Shown one piece after another: positions 53,898-63,188 of a stretch of 64,000 bases of DNA (positions are counted from its first letter, which is position 1; every line of letters starts with the position of its first letter). Below the pieces are notes generated by a model. It ran no database searches, was not told the origin of the DNA, and was given only the letters and a program-made list of their open reading frames with translations. A program made the position numbers and the translations under genes. This DNA is from CAIKMD01 sp035552195. GTDB taxonomy: Bacteria > Pseudomonadota > Alphaproteobacteria > ATCC43930 > CGMCC-115725. The stretch spans positions 1-64,000 of the forward strand of contig DASZLU010000007.1 of assembly GCA_035552195.1 (NCBI GenBank). The letters run 5' to 3'.

Positions 53898-55898
53898 ATG
53901 TCACGCCGCAGCCTCGCCGCCATTGGCCTGATCGCCGCCGCGATCCTCTTCGCCGCCGTCAACGTCATCTCCGATCGCACGCTCGGCAACACGCGCATCG
54001 ATCTGACCCAAGGCAAGCTCTATACGCTGTCCGCGGGCACGCGCGCGACGCTGTCGAAGCTCGATGAGCCGATCGTCTTGCGCTTCTACTACTCGAAGAA
54101 GCTCGGCAGCGAGATTCCGTCCTACGGCGTCTATGCGCAGCGCGTTCGCGAGATGCTGGAGGAATACGCCGCCGCGGCCAACGGCAAGATCCAGCTGCAA
54201 GAGCTCGATCCGACGCCTTTCTCGGCGGTCGAGGATCGCGCCGTCGCTTTCGGCCTGCAGGGCGTACCGCTCAATCAGGGCGGCGAGCAGATTTATTTCG
54301 GCCTCGCCGCGACCAACTCGACCGACGATCTGCAGACGGTCCCGTTCTTCCAGCCGGAGCGCGAGCCGTTCCTCGAATACGATCTGACGAAGCTGATCCA
54401 CAGCCTCGCTTTCCCGAAGAAGCCGACGATCGGCCTCATCACCGACCTGCCGCTCGAAGGCGACATGATGGCGGCGATGCAGGGGCAGCCGATGGTCCCC
54501 TACGCGGTCATCGCACAGCTGGCGCCGCTCTACACGATCAAGGATCTATCGTCCGACCTCGACGCCGTTCCTGCGGATGTCGACGTTCTGATGATCGCGC
54601 ATCCGCAGCATCTCACCGACAAGACGCTCTACGCGATCGATCAATTCGTGCTGGGCGGCGGCAAGACGCTGGTCTTCGTCGACCCGAACTCGGAAACCCA
54701 GCAGATGCATCCGAGCCAGCTCAACCCGCCGGGCATGCCGCTCGTCAGCGATATGCCGAAGCTGTTCAAGGCCTGGGGCCTGTCGATGGATCCCAAGCAG
54801 GTCGCGGGCGACCGGCGCGCGGCGCGGCGCGTCAACGCCGGCACGCAGCAGCATGTCGAGGCGATGGACTACGTCGCCTGGCTGTCGCTCGATCAGCAGG
54901 ACCTCAATCGCGACAGCCCAATCACCGCCAATCTGACGCATATCAACATGGCGTCGGCGGGCATTCTTCAGCCCGAAAAGGGCGCGAAGACCAATTTCAC
55001 GCCGCTGATCACCACCTCGCCCGATTCGATGGCGATCGATGCCGACAAGATCAAAGGCGTCAATGGCGTGCCCGATGTCGGCGGCTTGCTGCGCGACTTC
55101 AAGCCGAGCGGCGAGAGGCTGACGCTTGCGGCACAGGTGACCGGCACGGCCGAGACGGCTTTCCCCGACGGCCCGCCGAAAGACGAGAAGAAGGACGCGG
55201 ACAAGAAGGACGACGCGGCGAAGCCCGCTGATCCCAAGGCGGCCGATGCTTCCAAACCGGCGGATGCCGCCAAGCCTGCCGATGCGGCTGCGCCCGCCGG
55301 TCCGCCGCAGATCAAGGCCTCGGCCAAGCCGATCGACGTGATCGTCGTTGCCGACACCGATGTCCTCGAGGATCGCTTCTGGGAGCAGAGCCAGGATTTC
55401 TTCGGCCAGACCGTCGTTATCCCGGTCGCGAATAACGGCGATTTCGTCGCCAACGCGCTCGACTCATTGGCGGGCGGCGATGATCTTATCGCGCTGCGCA
55501 GCCGCGGCACCTCGGCGCGACCCTTTACCATGGTCGACACCATCCAGCGTTCCGCCGATGCGCGCTATCAGGCGACCGAGAAGGACCTGCAGACCAAGCT
55601 CAAGGACACGCAGGACAAGATCAAGCAGCTGCAGGACCAGGGCGGCCGGCCGGGCGCCACGGTCGATAAAGAGCAAGAGCAGGCGATCGACAATTTCCGG
55701 ACCGACATGCTGTCGATCCGCCAGCAGCTGCGGCAGGTCCAACTGGCGCTGCGGCAGGACATCAACAAGCTGCAAGCGGTGACCGAATTCTTCGATATCG
55801 CGCTGGTGCCGATCCTCGTCGCCATCGTCGCCGTCATCATCGGCTGGGTGCGTTTCCGTCGGCGCAAGCGCCAGGCGCGCCGCGTCGCGGCCGTCTAA
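53898..55898 (+). CDS. gldG: GldG family ABC-associated protein
   Basis: The product (666 aa) has one N-terminal membrane segment (residues about 5-24) and a large periplasmic ABC_transp_aux/GldG domain (IDLTQGKLYTLSAGTRATLS, then IVLRFYYSKKLG and KTLVFVDPNSETQQ). A low-complexity Lys/Asp/Ala/Pro linker spans residues about 427-470, and a coiled-coil about 555-620 (KDLQTKLKDTQDKIKQLQDQ) precedes a second membrane segment near the end. It likely contacts exported or envelope material. It starts four bases after gldF. Confidence 0.85.
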   Translation: MSRRSLAAIGLIAAAILFAAVNVISDRTLGNTRIDLTQGKLYTLSAGTRATLSKLDEPIVLRFYYSKKLGSEIPSYGVYAQRVREMLEEYAAAANGKIQLQELDPTPFSAVEDRAVAFGLQGVPLNQGGEQIYFGLAATNSTDDLQTVPFFQPEREPFLEYDLTKLIHSLAFPKKPTIGLITDLPLEGDMMAAMQGQPMVPYAVIAQLAPLYTIKDLSSDLDAVPADVDVLMIAHPQHLTDKTLYAIDQFVLGGGKTLVFVDPNSETQQMHPSQLNPPGMPLVSDMPKLFKAWGLSMDPKQVAGDRRAARRVNAGTQQHVEAMDYVAWLSLDQQDLNRDSPITANLTHINMASAGILQPEKGAKTNFTPLITTSPDSMAIDADKIKGVNGVPDVGGLLRDFKPSGERLTLAAQVTGTAETAFPDGPPKDEKKDADKKDDAAKPADPKAADASKPADAAKPADAAAPAGPPQIKASAKPIDVIVVADTDVLEDRFWEQSQDFFGQTVVIPVANNGDFVANALDSLAGGDDLIALRSRGTSARPFTMVDTIQRSADARYQATEKDLQTKLKDTQDKIKQLQDQGGRPGATVDKEQEQAIDNFRTDMLSIRQQLRQVQLALRQDINKLQAVTEFFDIALVPILVAIVAVIIGWVRFRRRKRQARRVAAV

Positions 55899-55908
55899 GA
55901 GGAACGTC

Positions 55909-56940
55909 ATGCAGCACAAAGGTCTCATCTCTTTGGTCGCGGTGACGGTCGTCGCGGTTGGCCTCGCCGCCGTGGCGACGCGCACCACCGGCCCGCAAGC
56001 CGATCCGCTCGCCGGCAAGCCGGTATTGCCGGAAGTCGCATCGCGGCCCGGCGATATCGGCCGGGTGGCGCTGGTGCACGGCGATCAGAAGACGACGCTG
56101 CTGCGCGACGGCGAGAAATGGTCGATCGAAGAGCGCGGCAACTATCCGGCCAATGCGACCAAGGTGAACCAGGCGCTCCTCGGCCTTTCCGATCTCACCT
56201 ATGTCGAGCCCAAAACCACGAAGGCGGCGTCCTATCCGCGTCTCGAAGTCGAGGATGCGGGCGGCAAGGATTCGAAATCGACCATGGTGACGCTCGCCGA
56301 TAACAAAGGCGCGCTGATGGGCGATATCATCACCGGCAAGCATCGCGACGATCAGCTCGGCGGCGGCGAGGGCGGCGTCTATGTGCGCAAGCCGGGCACG
56401 CCGCAATCATGGCTCGCGCGCGGCAAGCTCGATCTCGCCGGCAACACGGCCGACTGGCTCGACAAGGCGCTGATGGATTTGCCGGGCGCGCAGGTGCAGA
56501 AAGTCGTGCTGACGCAGGCCGACGGCGCCAGCGTCACGATCGGCCGCGACAAGGCCGGCGACAAGCTCGCCCTCGCGAACATGCCGAAAGACAAGAAGCT
56601 GAAATACGACAGCATCCTCGACGACGCAGCGGCCACGCTCGGCGGGTTGCAGCTCGACGATGTCGCGCCGGCCAAGGATTTCGCTTTCCCGGCGACGGGC
56701 GTCAGCCACGCGCAGTTCGTTGCCTTCAACGGCGAGACCGTCGCGATCGACCTCGCCGACAAGGACGGCAAGAGCTGGGCGAAGATCACCGCGACGGGCA
56801 CCGGCGACGGCCAGAAAGCGGCGAGCGATCTCACCGCCAAGGTCTCGCCCTGGATCTACGCGCTGCCGAGCGACAAGGCGAAGACGCTGCGCGATAAGAT
56901 GGACGATCTCGTCGAAGCGCCGCAGCCGAAGGGCTCGTAA
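55909..56940 (+). CDS. DUF4340 protein of the Gld-type ABC set
   Basis: This 343-residue protein has an N-terminal membrane anchor (residues about 5-24) and a periplasmic DUF4340 domain (WSIEERGNYPANATKVNQAL, LLGLSDLTYVEPKTTKAASY). DUF4340 proteins regularly close GldA-GldF-GldG gene sets, as here. The role is unknown; an accessory to export is inferred from context. It starts ten bases after gldG. Confidence 0.83.
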   Translation: MQHKGLISLVAVTVVAVGLAAVATRTTGPQADPLAGKPVLPEVASRPGDIGRVALVHGDQKTTLLRDGEKWSIEERGNYPANATKVNQALLGLSDLTYVEPKTTKAASYPRLEVEDAGGKDSKSTMVTLADNKGALMGDIITGKHRDDQLGGGEGGVYVRKPGTPQSWLARGKLDLAGNTADWLDKALMDLPGAQVQKVVLTQADGASVTIGRDKAGDKLALANMPKDKKLKYDSILDDAAATLGGLQLDDVAPAKDFAFPATGVSHAQFVAFNGETVAIDLADKDGKSWAKITATGTGDGQKAASDLTAKVSPWIYALPSDKAKTLRDKMDDLVEAPQPKGS

Positions 56941-57045
56941 TCCCGAAAGCACTGTAAGGCCGGGCCGAAGAGTGCGGGCATCGCTCGCCCGCGGGTCCGT
57001 GCCTATATAAGCCCTCAGAAATTTCATTTTTTGAGAGGGCGAAAC

Positions 57046-57891
57046 ATGCTCGACCAAACCGGCGATACCCGTCAGGTCGTCAAACTATCGCGCGGCGAGC
57101 CGACCAGCGACGGCGCGGGCGTCAAGCTCAACCGCGTCATCGGCAATCGCAGCCTCAGCGAACTCGATCCATTCTTGTTGCTGGATGAATTCCGCTCCGA
57201 AGACGGCGCCGATTATATCGGCGGCTTCCCGGATCATCCGCATCGCGGTTTCGAGACCGTGACCTATATGCTCGCCGGCCGCATGCGCCATGGCGACAAC
57301 AAAGGCCATAGCGGCTTGCTGCGGTCGGGCAGCGTGCAATGGATGACCGCCGGCCGCGGCATCGTCCATTCGGAAATGCCCGAACAGGAAGACGGGCTCA
57401 TGTGGGGCTTCCAGCTCTGGGTCAACCTGCCCGCCGCCGACAAGATGACGGCGCCACGCTATCAGGAATTCGAGCCCGAGCAGGTGCCGGTTGCCGAATT
57501 GCCGGGCGGCGTGAAGGTGCACGTCATCGCCGGCAAGGTCGGCAATGTCGCGGGTCCGGTGAACGGCATCGCCACGGCGCCGACTTACCTCGATGTCGAA
57601 TTGCCGGCCGGCGCATCGGCGAGCTTCGCGCTGCCGCTCGGGCAGCATGCCTTCGCTTATCCGTTCGAGGGCGAGGCGGCGGTCGGCGACCGCGCGGTGC
57701 CGCGCGGCACGCTTGCGGTGCTGGGCGAGGGCACGCGCGTGGCGTTGGCAGCGAAAGCCGAACCGGCGCGCGTGCTGGTGGTGGCGGGTCAGCCGCTCAA
57801 GGAATCGGTCGTGCGCTACGGCCCCTTCGTGATGAACACGCAGGAGCAGATCCGCGCCGCGATCGCGGACTATCAGGCCGGCAGGTTCTGA
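57046..57891 (+). CDS. Pirin family protein
   Basis: Pirin (281 aa) is a two-domain cupin. The metal site is seen in DHPHRGFETVTYMLAGRMRH (His, His, Glu) and the following GHSGLLRSGSVQWMTAGRGI, then HSEMPEQ. Bacterial pirins can act as quercetinases or redox-linked regulators; the role here is unknown. GAGAGGGC precedes the ATG at 57046. It converges on a small lipoprotein gene one base away. Confidence 0.92.
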   Translation: MLDQTGDTRQVVKLSRGEPTSDGAGVKLNRVIGNRSLSELDPFLLLDEFRSEDGADYIGGFPDHPHRGFETVTYMLAGRMRHGDNKGHSGLLRSGSVQWMTAGRGIVHSEMPEQEDGLMWGFQLWVNLPAADKMTAPRYQEFEPEQVPVAELPGGVKVHVIAGKVGNVAGPVNGIATAPTYLDVELPAGASASFALPLGQHAFAYPFEGEAAVGDRAVPRGTLAVLGEGTRVALAAKAEPARVLVVAGQPLKESVVRYGPFVMNTQEQIRAAIADYQAGRF

Positions 57892-57892
57892 G

Positions 57893-58258
57893 TTATTGCA
57901 GGAACGACGGGACCGGGATCAGCGGCTTGCGCGGCGCCGCCGAATAAGGCGCCGCCGTCGCGACGCTGTTCGGATCGGGATAGACGCCGGTATAGCTGGT
58001 GGCGCGGTCGGGCTTGGCTTCGCTATAGCAATCGACCGAGGCAAGCGTGCGATAGCAATATTGCGCCGGAATCGGCGGCGGCGGCGCGTCGGCCGCGACG
58101 GGCGACGGGTAATTCGCCGGCCACCGGCTCTGCGGCGCGGCGAATTCGGCCCGGTTCTGCCAGGCATTGCAGCCTGCCAGAGCGAAAAGCAGCATGGCGG
58201 CCGCCAACCGGCTCGAGACTCGGCCAAACCAATGATTGGAAATCGTGTTTCGGTGCAT
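57893..58258 (-). CDS. Small lipoprotein (121 aa), unknown function
   Basis: A signal peptide ending in a lipobox (LLFALAGC, Cys about residue 30) is followed by a Pro/Ala-rich mature chain with the segment ANYPSPVAADAPPPPIPAQY and two Cys. It looks extended and probably unfolded. A shorter start (ATG at 58195) would remove the basic N-region, so the longer one is kept. It diverges from the next lipoprotein gene. Confidence 0.62.
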   Translation of the reverse strand: MHRNTISNHWFGRVSSRLAAAMLLFALAGCNAWQNRAEFAAPQSRWPANYPSPVAADAPPPPIPAQYCYRTLASVDCYSEAKPDRATSYTGVYPDPNSVATAAPYSAAPRKPLIPVPSFLQ

Positions 58259-58381
58259 TGAGGGCGAGATTTATCCTTAATCTCCCGCTATTCTACGGCC
58301 GTGGTGGTTAATCGAATCTTGCTGCGATTCCCCGTATCGCTGGTACCGGGTTGTCGCAGTTGCCAGGAGAGGTATCCGGCT

Positions 58382-58693
58382 TTGAAGCAATTCATCATCG
58401 TGGCGCTGGCGGTTGTGCTTGCAGGCTGCGCGAATGACGGCGATTGGAGCCGCTCCGGCACCTCCTCGCAGCAAACCGCGGCCGAGCTCTCCGATTGCCA
58501 GGGCCAGGCGCGTGCCGCGACCGAGCGCGACACCAACATCATGAGCGACATCATGGCGACGCGCGGCAATGATTGGCGCCAGACCGGTGTCATGAACACG
58601 CAGATGTCGGAATTCGCCGCCGAGAACCACAACCGCACCAGCGACATCATCCATCGCTGCATGCTCGGCAAAGGCTTCGTCCCGGGCGGCTAA
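58382..58693 (+). CDS. Small lipoprotein (103 aa), unknown function
   Basis: The signal KQFIIVALAVVLAGCANDG is a clear lipoprotein leader. Two further Cys (LSDCQGQ, IHRCMLG) could form a disulfide. The first codon is a TTG (58382) with GGAGAGG about nine bases upstream; the same frame extends further back but without a site. Function unknown. Confidence 0.62.
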   Translation: MKQFIIVALAVVLAGCANDGDWSRSGTSSQQTAAELSDCQGQARAATERDTNIMSDIMATRGNDWRQTGVMNTQMSEFAAENHNRTSDIIHRCMLGKGFVPGG

Positions 58694-58751
58694 CGCGCCG
58701 CCGCGGTGCCTCGCGTAAGCCGAGGACAAAACTCCGATTGAGCCGTCGCGC

Positions 58752-59609
58752 TCAGCTCGCGGCCTTTTCGCTGCCGGGCTTCTTCTCTGCAGGGCCCGCG
58801 CCATAGACATGCTCGGGGCCGGGGAAGCGGCGGGCGCGGACATCGTCGGCATAGGCTGCCGCGGCGGCCGAGATCGCACCCGACAACTCGGCATAGCGTT
58901 TGACGAAACGCGGCTTGAAGCCGGTGAAGGTGCCGAGGATGTCGTCGATCACCAGGATCTGGCCGTCGCACGCGGCCGACGCGCCGATGCCGATGGTTGG
59001 GACCGGAACCAGTTCGGTCAGCTTGCGCGCGACCGGTTCGGCCGTGCCTTCGACGACGATGGCGAAAGCGCCGGCCTCGGCCACGGCTTGAGCATCGGCG
59101 ATCACTCGTGCGGCCCCAGCCTCGGTGCGGCCTTGGGCATGGAAGCCGCCCAGCGCGTGAACCGATTGCGGCTGCAGTCCGATATGCGCCAGCACCGGAA
59201 TACCGCGGCCGGCGAGGAAACGGATGGTCTCGGCCATCACTGCGCCGCCTTCGAGCTTTACGCCCGAGCAGCCGGTCTCGGCCAAGATGCGGGCCGCATT
59301 CTGGAAAGCTTGAGCAGGGCTTTCTTGGTACGAGCCGAAAGGCATATCGACGATGACGCAGGCGCGGTTGGCGCCGCGCACCACCGCTGCGCCATGCGCG
59401 ATCATCATCTCCATGGTGACGGGCAGGGTGCTGTCGAGACCGTAAACAACCATGCCAAGCGAATCGCCGACCAGCAGCATGTCGCAATGCGGATCGAGGA
59501 TTCGCGCTTGCGAAGCGGTGTAGGCGGTGAGGGAAACGATCGGCGTGCCGCCCTTGCGCGCGCGCAACGCGGCAGGGGTCTGCTTCTTCTCGACCGGGGT
59601 AACGCTCAT
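58752..59609 (-). CDS. panB: 3-methyl-2-oxobutanoate hydroxymethyltransferase
   Basis: PanB (285 aa) makes ketopantoate from alpha-ketoisovalerate using methylene-tetrahydrofolate, the first committed step of pantothenate synthesis. It has PIVSLTAYTASQARILD, LVGDSLGMVVYG with the metal-binding Asp, VVDMPFGSYQESPA-type text and the Glu of VEGTAEPVA. The ATG at 59609 (with GGAG at the right distance) is used. panC is not adjacent. Confidence 0.95.
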   Translation of the reverse strand: MSVTPVEKKQTPAALRARKGGTPIVSLTAYTASQARILDPHCDMLLVGDSLGMVVYGLDSTLPVTMEMMIAHGAAVVRGANRACVIVDMPFGSYQESPAQAFQNAARILAETGCSGVKLEGGAVMAETIRFLAGRGIPVLAHIGLQPQSVHALGGFHAQGRTEAGAARVIADAQAVAEAGAFAIVVEGTAEPVARKLTELVPVPTIGIGASAACDGQILVIDDILGTFTGFKPRFVKRYAELSGAISAAAAAYADDVRARRFPGPEHVYGAGPAEKKPGSEKAAS

Positions 59610-59702
59610 GCGTATCTCCATATGGCCCGGAGAACGAGGGCCCAGAGGCGTGGGCAGACTGGACCGCGGCCCCTGGCCGGGTCAAGCCGAGCAGCCATGC
59701 GC

Positions 59703-60239
59703 TCAGCCCGGGTGATGTCTTCGCAGCCGGAATGCCAATATTAACATGGCGATACCGAAGACGAGCGCATAGGCGCCGATCCACCAGGCCCAGACCAGGA
59801 TGCCGGCGATGGGGAAAAGCGCCACCAGGATGCCCCAGGCCACCGACAGGATGCCGGCGACGATCATCATCGCCTCGCCATGCTGTCGGTGGAGGCGGAA
59901 TGCCGCGATCAAGAGGGCGATGCCGGTCACCAACGCCCAGAACGCCGCCATATAGACGAACGCGACCAGGGTGAGGCCGGGCCACATCATCACCGCCGCG
60001 CCGGCGATCAGGTCGAGGACGCCTTCGAGGGCGAGGGCGCCCCAGCGCTCGTGATGCTCGACCGCGCGAAGCCCCGCGACCAAAGCGAAAACGCCGTCGA
60101 CCAATAGGTACGCCGCGAAAAACAGCACCAGCACGGTCAGCGTCAGGCCGGGCATACCGAACGCAACCAAGCCGAAAATCACGGCTGCGGCGCCACGCAG
60201 CGCCAGAGCCCACCAATTCTGTACCAGAAGGTTGTTCAT
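59703..60239 (-). CDS. HdeD family membrane protein (DUF308)
   Basis: The product (178 aa) has six hydrophobic segments in three similar pairs, with the DUF308 repeats LRGAAAVIFGLVAFGMPGLT and LEGVLDLIAGAAVMMWPGLT. E. coli HdeD is linked to acid resistance at high cell density; in alphaproteobacteria the role is unknown. It diverges from asd. Confidence 0.85.
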   Translation of the reverse strand: MNNLLVQNWWALALRGAAAVIFGLVAFGMPGLTLTVLVLFFAAYLLVDGVFALVAGLRAVEHHERWGALALEGVLDLIAGAAVMMWPGLTLVAFVYMAAFWALVTGIALLIAAFRLHRQHGEAMMIVAGILSVAWGILVALFPIAGILVWAWWIGAYALVFGIAMLILAFRLRRHHPG

Positions 60240-60359
60240 GGCCGATTCCCTGGGCTGATTTCCCCGATTTGCCCCGCGACTATACGCGTATTTCGACGCC
60301 CAGGCTTGTCAAACACCCGCGAATTCGGCTAGTTGGGCCTATCAATCAGGAGCGAGCCT

Positions 60360-61415
60360 ATGGCGTATAAGGTCGCGGTGGTCGGCGCCACCGGGAATGT
60401 TGGCCGTGAAATGCTGGGTATCCTCGCCGAGCGCAATTTTCCGGTCTCTGAAGTCGTTGCCGTTGCCTCGGCCCGGACCGCCGGCACCGAGGTTTCCTTC
60501 GGCGAAGACGACGTGCTGAAGGTTCGGGACCTCGAGAAATTCGATTTCAAAGGCGTCGATATCGCCCTGTTCTCGCCGGGCGCCAAAGTCTCGGCCGTCC
60601 ATGCGCCGCGCGCTGCCAAGGCCGGCGCGGTGGTGATCGACAACACCTCCTATTTCCGCATGGACAAGGACGTGCCGCTGGTCGTGCCCGAGGTCAATCC
60701 GCAGGCGATCGCCCAATACACCAAGAAAGGCATCATCGCCAATCCGAATTGCTCGACCATCCAGATGGTCGTCGCGCTGAAGCCGCTGCACGAGCTGGCG
60801 AAGATCAAGCGCATCGTCGTCTCGACCTATCAATCGGTGTCGGGCGCGGGACGCGCGGCGATGGACGAGCTCTTCACGCAGACGCGCGGCATCTACGTCA
60901 ACGATCCGGCAAAGCCGGAGCTCTTCACCAAGCAGATTGCGTTCAACGTGATCCCGCATATCGACATCTTCATGGACGACGGCTCGACCAAGGAAGAATG
61001 GAAGATGGTGGTCGAGACCAAAAAGATTCTCGATCCCGAGATCGCGGTCACCGCGACCTGCGTGCGCGTGCCGGTGTTCATCAGCCATGCCGAGGCGGTG
61101 AATATCGAATGCGAGCGCCCGATTGACGAAGATGCGGCACGCAAGGCACTGCAGAAAGCGCCGGGCGTGGTCGTTGTCGATCATCGCGCCAATGAAGGCT
61201 ATGTCACGCCGGCGGAAGTCGCGGGCGAGGACGCGACCTATGTCAGCCGCATCCGCAAGGATCCGTCGGTGACCAATGGCCTCAATCTTTGGGTGGTCTC
61301 GGATAATCTGCGCAAAGGCGCGGCGCTCAACGCGGTGCAGATCGCGGAAGTGCTGACGCGCGATTATCTCACCGGCGCCAAGGCTTCGGCCAAAGCACCG
61401 CAGAAGGCGATGTGA
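60360..61415 (+). CDS. asd: Aspartate-semialdehyde dehydrogenase
   Basis: Asd (351 aa) reduces aspartyl phosphate to the semialdehyde, a branch point for Lys, Met, Thr and cell-wall DAP. The NADP motif VVGATGNVGREML is at the start. The catalytic Cys-131 is in ANPNCSTIQM, and ISHAEAVNIE holds the active-site His. AGGAGCG precedes the ATG. The CitE-like gene follows after four bases. Confidence 0.96.
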   Translation: MAYKVAVVGATGNVGREMLGILAERNFPVSEVVAVASARTAGTEVSFGEDDVLKVRDLEKFDFKGVDIALFSPGAKVSAVHAPRAAKAGAVVIDNTSYFRMDKDVPLVVPEVNPQAIAQYTKKGIIANPNCSTIQMVVALKPLHELAKIKRIVVSTYQSVSGAGRAAMDELFTQTRGIYVNDPAKPELFTKQIAFNVIPHIDIFMDDGSTKEEWKMVVETKKILDPEIAVTATCVRVPVFISHAEAVNIECERPIDEDAARKALQKAPGVVVVDHRANEGYVTPAEVAGEDATYVSRIRKDPSVTNGLNLWVVSDNLRKGAALNAVQIAEVLTRDYLTGAKASAKAPQKAM

Positions 61416-61419
61416 CGCC

Positions 61420-62310
61420 ATGGCGGCGTCGGGACGAAACGGTTCGCACCCTCGCCGCAGCGTTCTCTTCCTGCCCGGCACCAACGCGCGCGCGCACGAG
61501 AAAGCGCGCGAACTGCCGGCCGATGTGCTGATCTTCGATCTCGAGGATTCGGTCGCGCCCGAAGCGAAGGCGGCGGCGCGGCATCAGATCGCGACGTCGC
61601 TGAAGACCGGCGGCTACGGCCAGCGCGAGCTCATCCTGCGCGTCAACGGCGCCGAGACGCCGTGGCAGGACGACGATCTGCGCTTCGCCGCGCATCTCAG
61701 GATCGACGGCGTGCTGCTGCCCAAAGTCACCAGCCGCGACGATATCGTCGCGGCTGAGACGATGCTCGCCGGGGCCGGCTTGAAGCATCGCATGCCGCTC
61801 TGGGCGATGATGGAAGTGCCGCTCGCCTTCATGCGCGCGGAATCGATTGCGTCATCGACGCCGCATCTGCGCGCGCTCGTCATGGGCACCGAAGATCTCG
61901 GCAAGGATCTGCACGCACGCGTCATGCCCGATCGCTCGACGATGATGGCCGCGCTGCAGATTTGCGTGCTGGCGGCGCGCGCGCATGGCCTCGACCCGCT
62001 CGATTCCGTGTCGCCGAATTTCAAGGATATGGACGCCTTCGCCGCAGCCTGCCGCCAAGGCCGCGATCTCGGCTTTGCCGGCAAGACATTGATCCATCCC
62101 AATCAGATCGGACCGGCCAACGACGCCTTCGGCCCCAGCGCTGAAGAGATCGCCGAGGCCACGCGCATTGTCGAAGCTTATGCGGCCGCCAAGGCCGACG
62201 GCCACGCCGTCGCCTCGCTCGATGGCCGCATGATCGAACAGCTCCACGCCGATGCGGCGCAACAAACCCTTGATCTGGCAGCAGCAATCGAGGCTCTCAA
62301 GGCCGCATAG
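61420..62310 (+). CDS. CitE-like CoA ester lyase (HpcH/HpaI family)
   Basis: The protein (296 aa) has the HpcH/HpaI aldolase fold of CitE-like lyases: RSVLFLPGTNARAHEKAREL, IFDLEDSVAPEAK with the metal Asp/Glu, MEVPLAF and LIHPNQI. It could be a malyl-CoA, citramalyl-CoA or citryl-CoA lyase; sequence alone does not decide. Its place next to succinate dehydrogenase genes recurs in alphaproteobacteria and suggests C4/CoA-ester metabolism. Confidence 0.85.
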   Translation: MAASGRNGSHPRRSVLFLPGTNARAHEKARELPADVLIFDLEDSVAPEAKAAARHQIATSLKTGGYGQRELILRVNGAETPWQDDDLRFAAHLRIDGVLLPKVTSRDDIVAAETMLAGAGLKHRMPLWAMMEVPLAFMRAESIASSTPHLRALVMGTEDLGKDLHARVMPDRSTMMAALQICVLAARAHGLDPLDSVSPNFKDMDAFAAACRQGRDLGFAGKTLIHPNQIGPANDAFGPSAEEIAEATRIVEAYAAAKADGHAVASLDGRMIEQLHADAAQQTLDLAAAIEALKAA

Positions 62311-62325
62311 GTGGGCTGCGGTTGG

Positions 62326-62354
62326 TTGACTTGGCCCACCCTCCACGTTAAATC
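62326..62354 (+). promoter_or_regulatory. Candidate sigma-70 promoter for the sdh operon
   Basis: TTGACT (62326-62331) is followed by a 17-base spacer and TAAATC (62349-62354). The -35 is good and the -10 weak. It lies 46 bases before the sdhC ATG. Confidence 0.35.
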
Positions 62355-62399
62355 AGCGTCACATTTCGCCCGCCCCGCGATCGAGCCGAGAAACGCCGG

Positions 62400-62789
62400 A
62401 TGTCGCAAGTTCAACGGCCGCTGTCGCCGCACCTTCAAGTCTACAAGTGGCAACTCACGTCGGTCCTCTCGATCGTGCATCGCGCGACCGGGTTGGCGCT
62501 CGCCGGCGGTACGATCTTCCTTGTCTGGTGGCTGCTCGCCGCCGCCACGAGCAACGACGCGTTCAGTCTCGCGCAGGCCTTCTGGTATTCCTGGTTCGGC
62601 CGCCTGCTGCTCTTCGGCTGGACCTGGTCGCTCTTCTATCATTTGAGCAACGGCATCCGGCATCTCTTTTGGGATGCGGGCTATGGCTACGAGATCAAGG
62701 CCGCCTACGCGTCCGGCTGGACCGCCGTCACGGCGAGCGTCGTGCTGACGGTGATCGCCTGGGTCGCGGCTTACATGGTGCGAGGGTGA
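62400..62789 (+). CDS. sdhC: Succinate dehydrogenase cytochrome b subunit
   Basis: SdhC (129 aa) is a membrane anchor of complex II. It has RPLSPHLQVYKW, then SIVHRATGLALAGG with the conserved S-x3-R-x-T/S-G motif near the quinone site, and the heme-ligand region LFYHLSNGIRHLFWD. Three membrane segments are seen. The ATG is at 62400; sdhD starts three bases after its stop. Confidence 0.95.
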   Translation: MSQVQRPLSPHLQVYKWQLTSVLSIVHRATGLALAGGTIFLVWWLLAAATSNDAFSLAQAFWYSWFGRLLLFGWTWSLFYHLSNGIRHLFWDAGYGYEIKAAYASGWTAVTASVVLTVIAWVAAYMVRG

Positions 62790-62792
62790 CCC

Positions 62793-63182
62793 ATGGCCGA
62801 TAGCCGTCTGCAAAGCCCTCTCGGTCGGGTGATGGGCCTTGGCTCGGCCAAGGAAGGCGTCGCGCATTGGTGGGCCCAGCGGCTCACCGCCATCGCCCTG
62901 GTCCCGCTCCTGATCTGGTTCGTGATCGAGATCATCAGCCTGACCGGCGCGCCGCGTGCCGAAGTGGTCGCCTGGCTGCACAGTCCCTTCGCCGCGATCG
63001 TCACCGTGCTGATGCTGATCGCCGTCTTCTATCACATGGCGCTCGGTGTCCAAATCGTGATCGAAGACTATATCCATAGCGAGTGGTCGAAGGTCACGCT
63101 GTTGGTGATCAACAAATTCCTCGCTTTCGCGCTCGCCGCCGCCGGTATTTTCGCGGTGCTGCGCATCGCCTTTCAGGGCTGA
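62793..63182 (+). CDS. sdhD: Succinate dehydrogenase hydrophobic membrane anchor
   Basis: SdhD (129 aa) is the second membrane anchor. GSAKEGVAHWWAQRLTAIAL is the conserved start before helix one. The heme/quinone helix carries MLIAVFYHMALGVQIVIEDY. Three membrane segments. It is followed after six bases by sdhA. Confidence 0.94.
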   Translation: MADSRLQSPLGRVMGLGSAKEGVAHWWAQRLTAIALVPLLIWFVIEIISLTGAPRAEVVAWLHSPFAAIVTVLMLIAVFYHMALGVQIVIEDYIHSEWSKVTLLVINKFLAFALAAAGIFAVLRIAFQG

Positions 63183-63188
63183 TCCACG

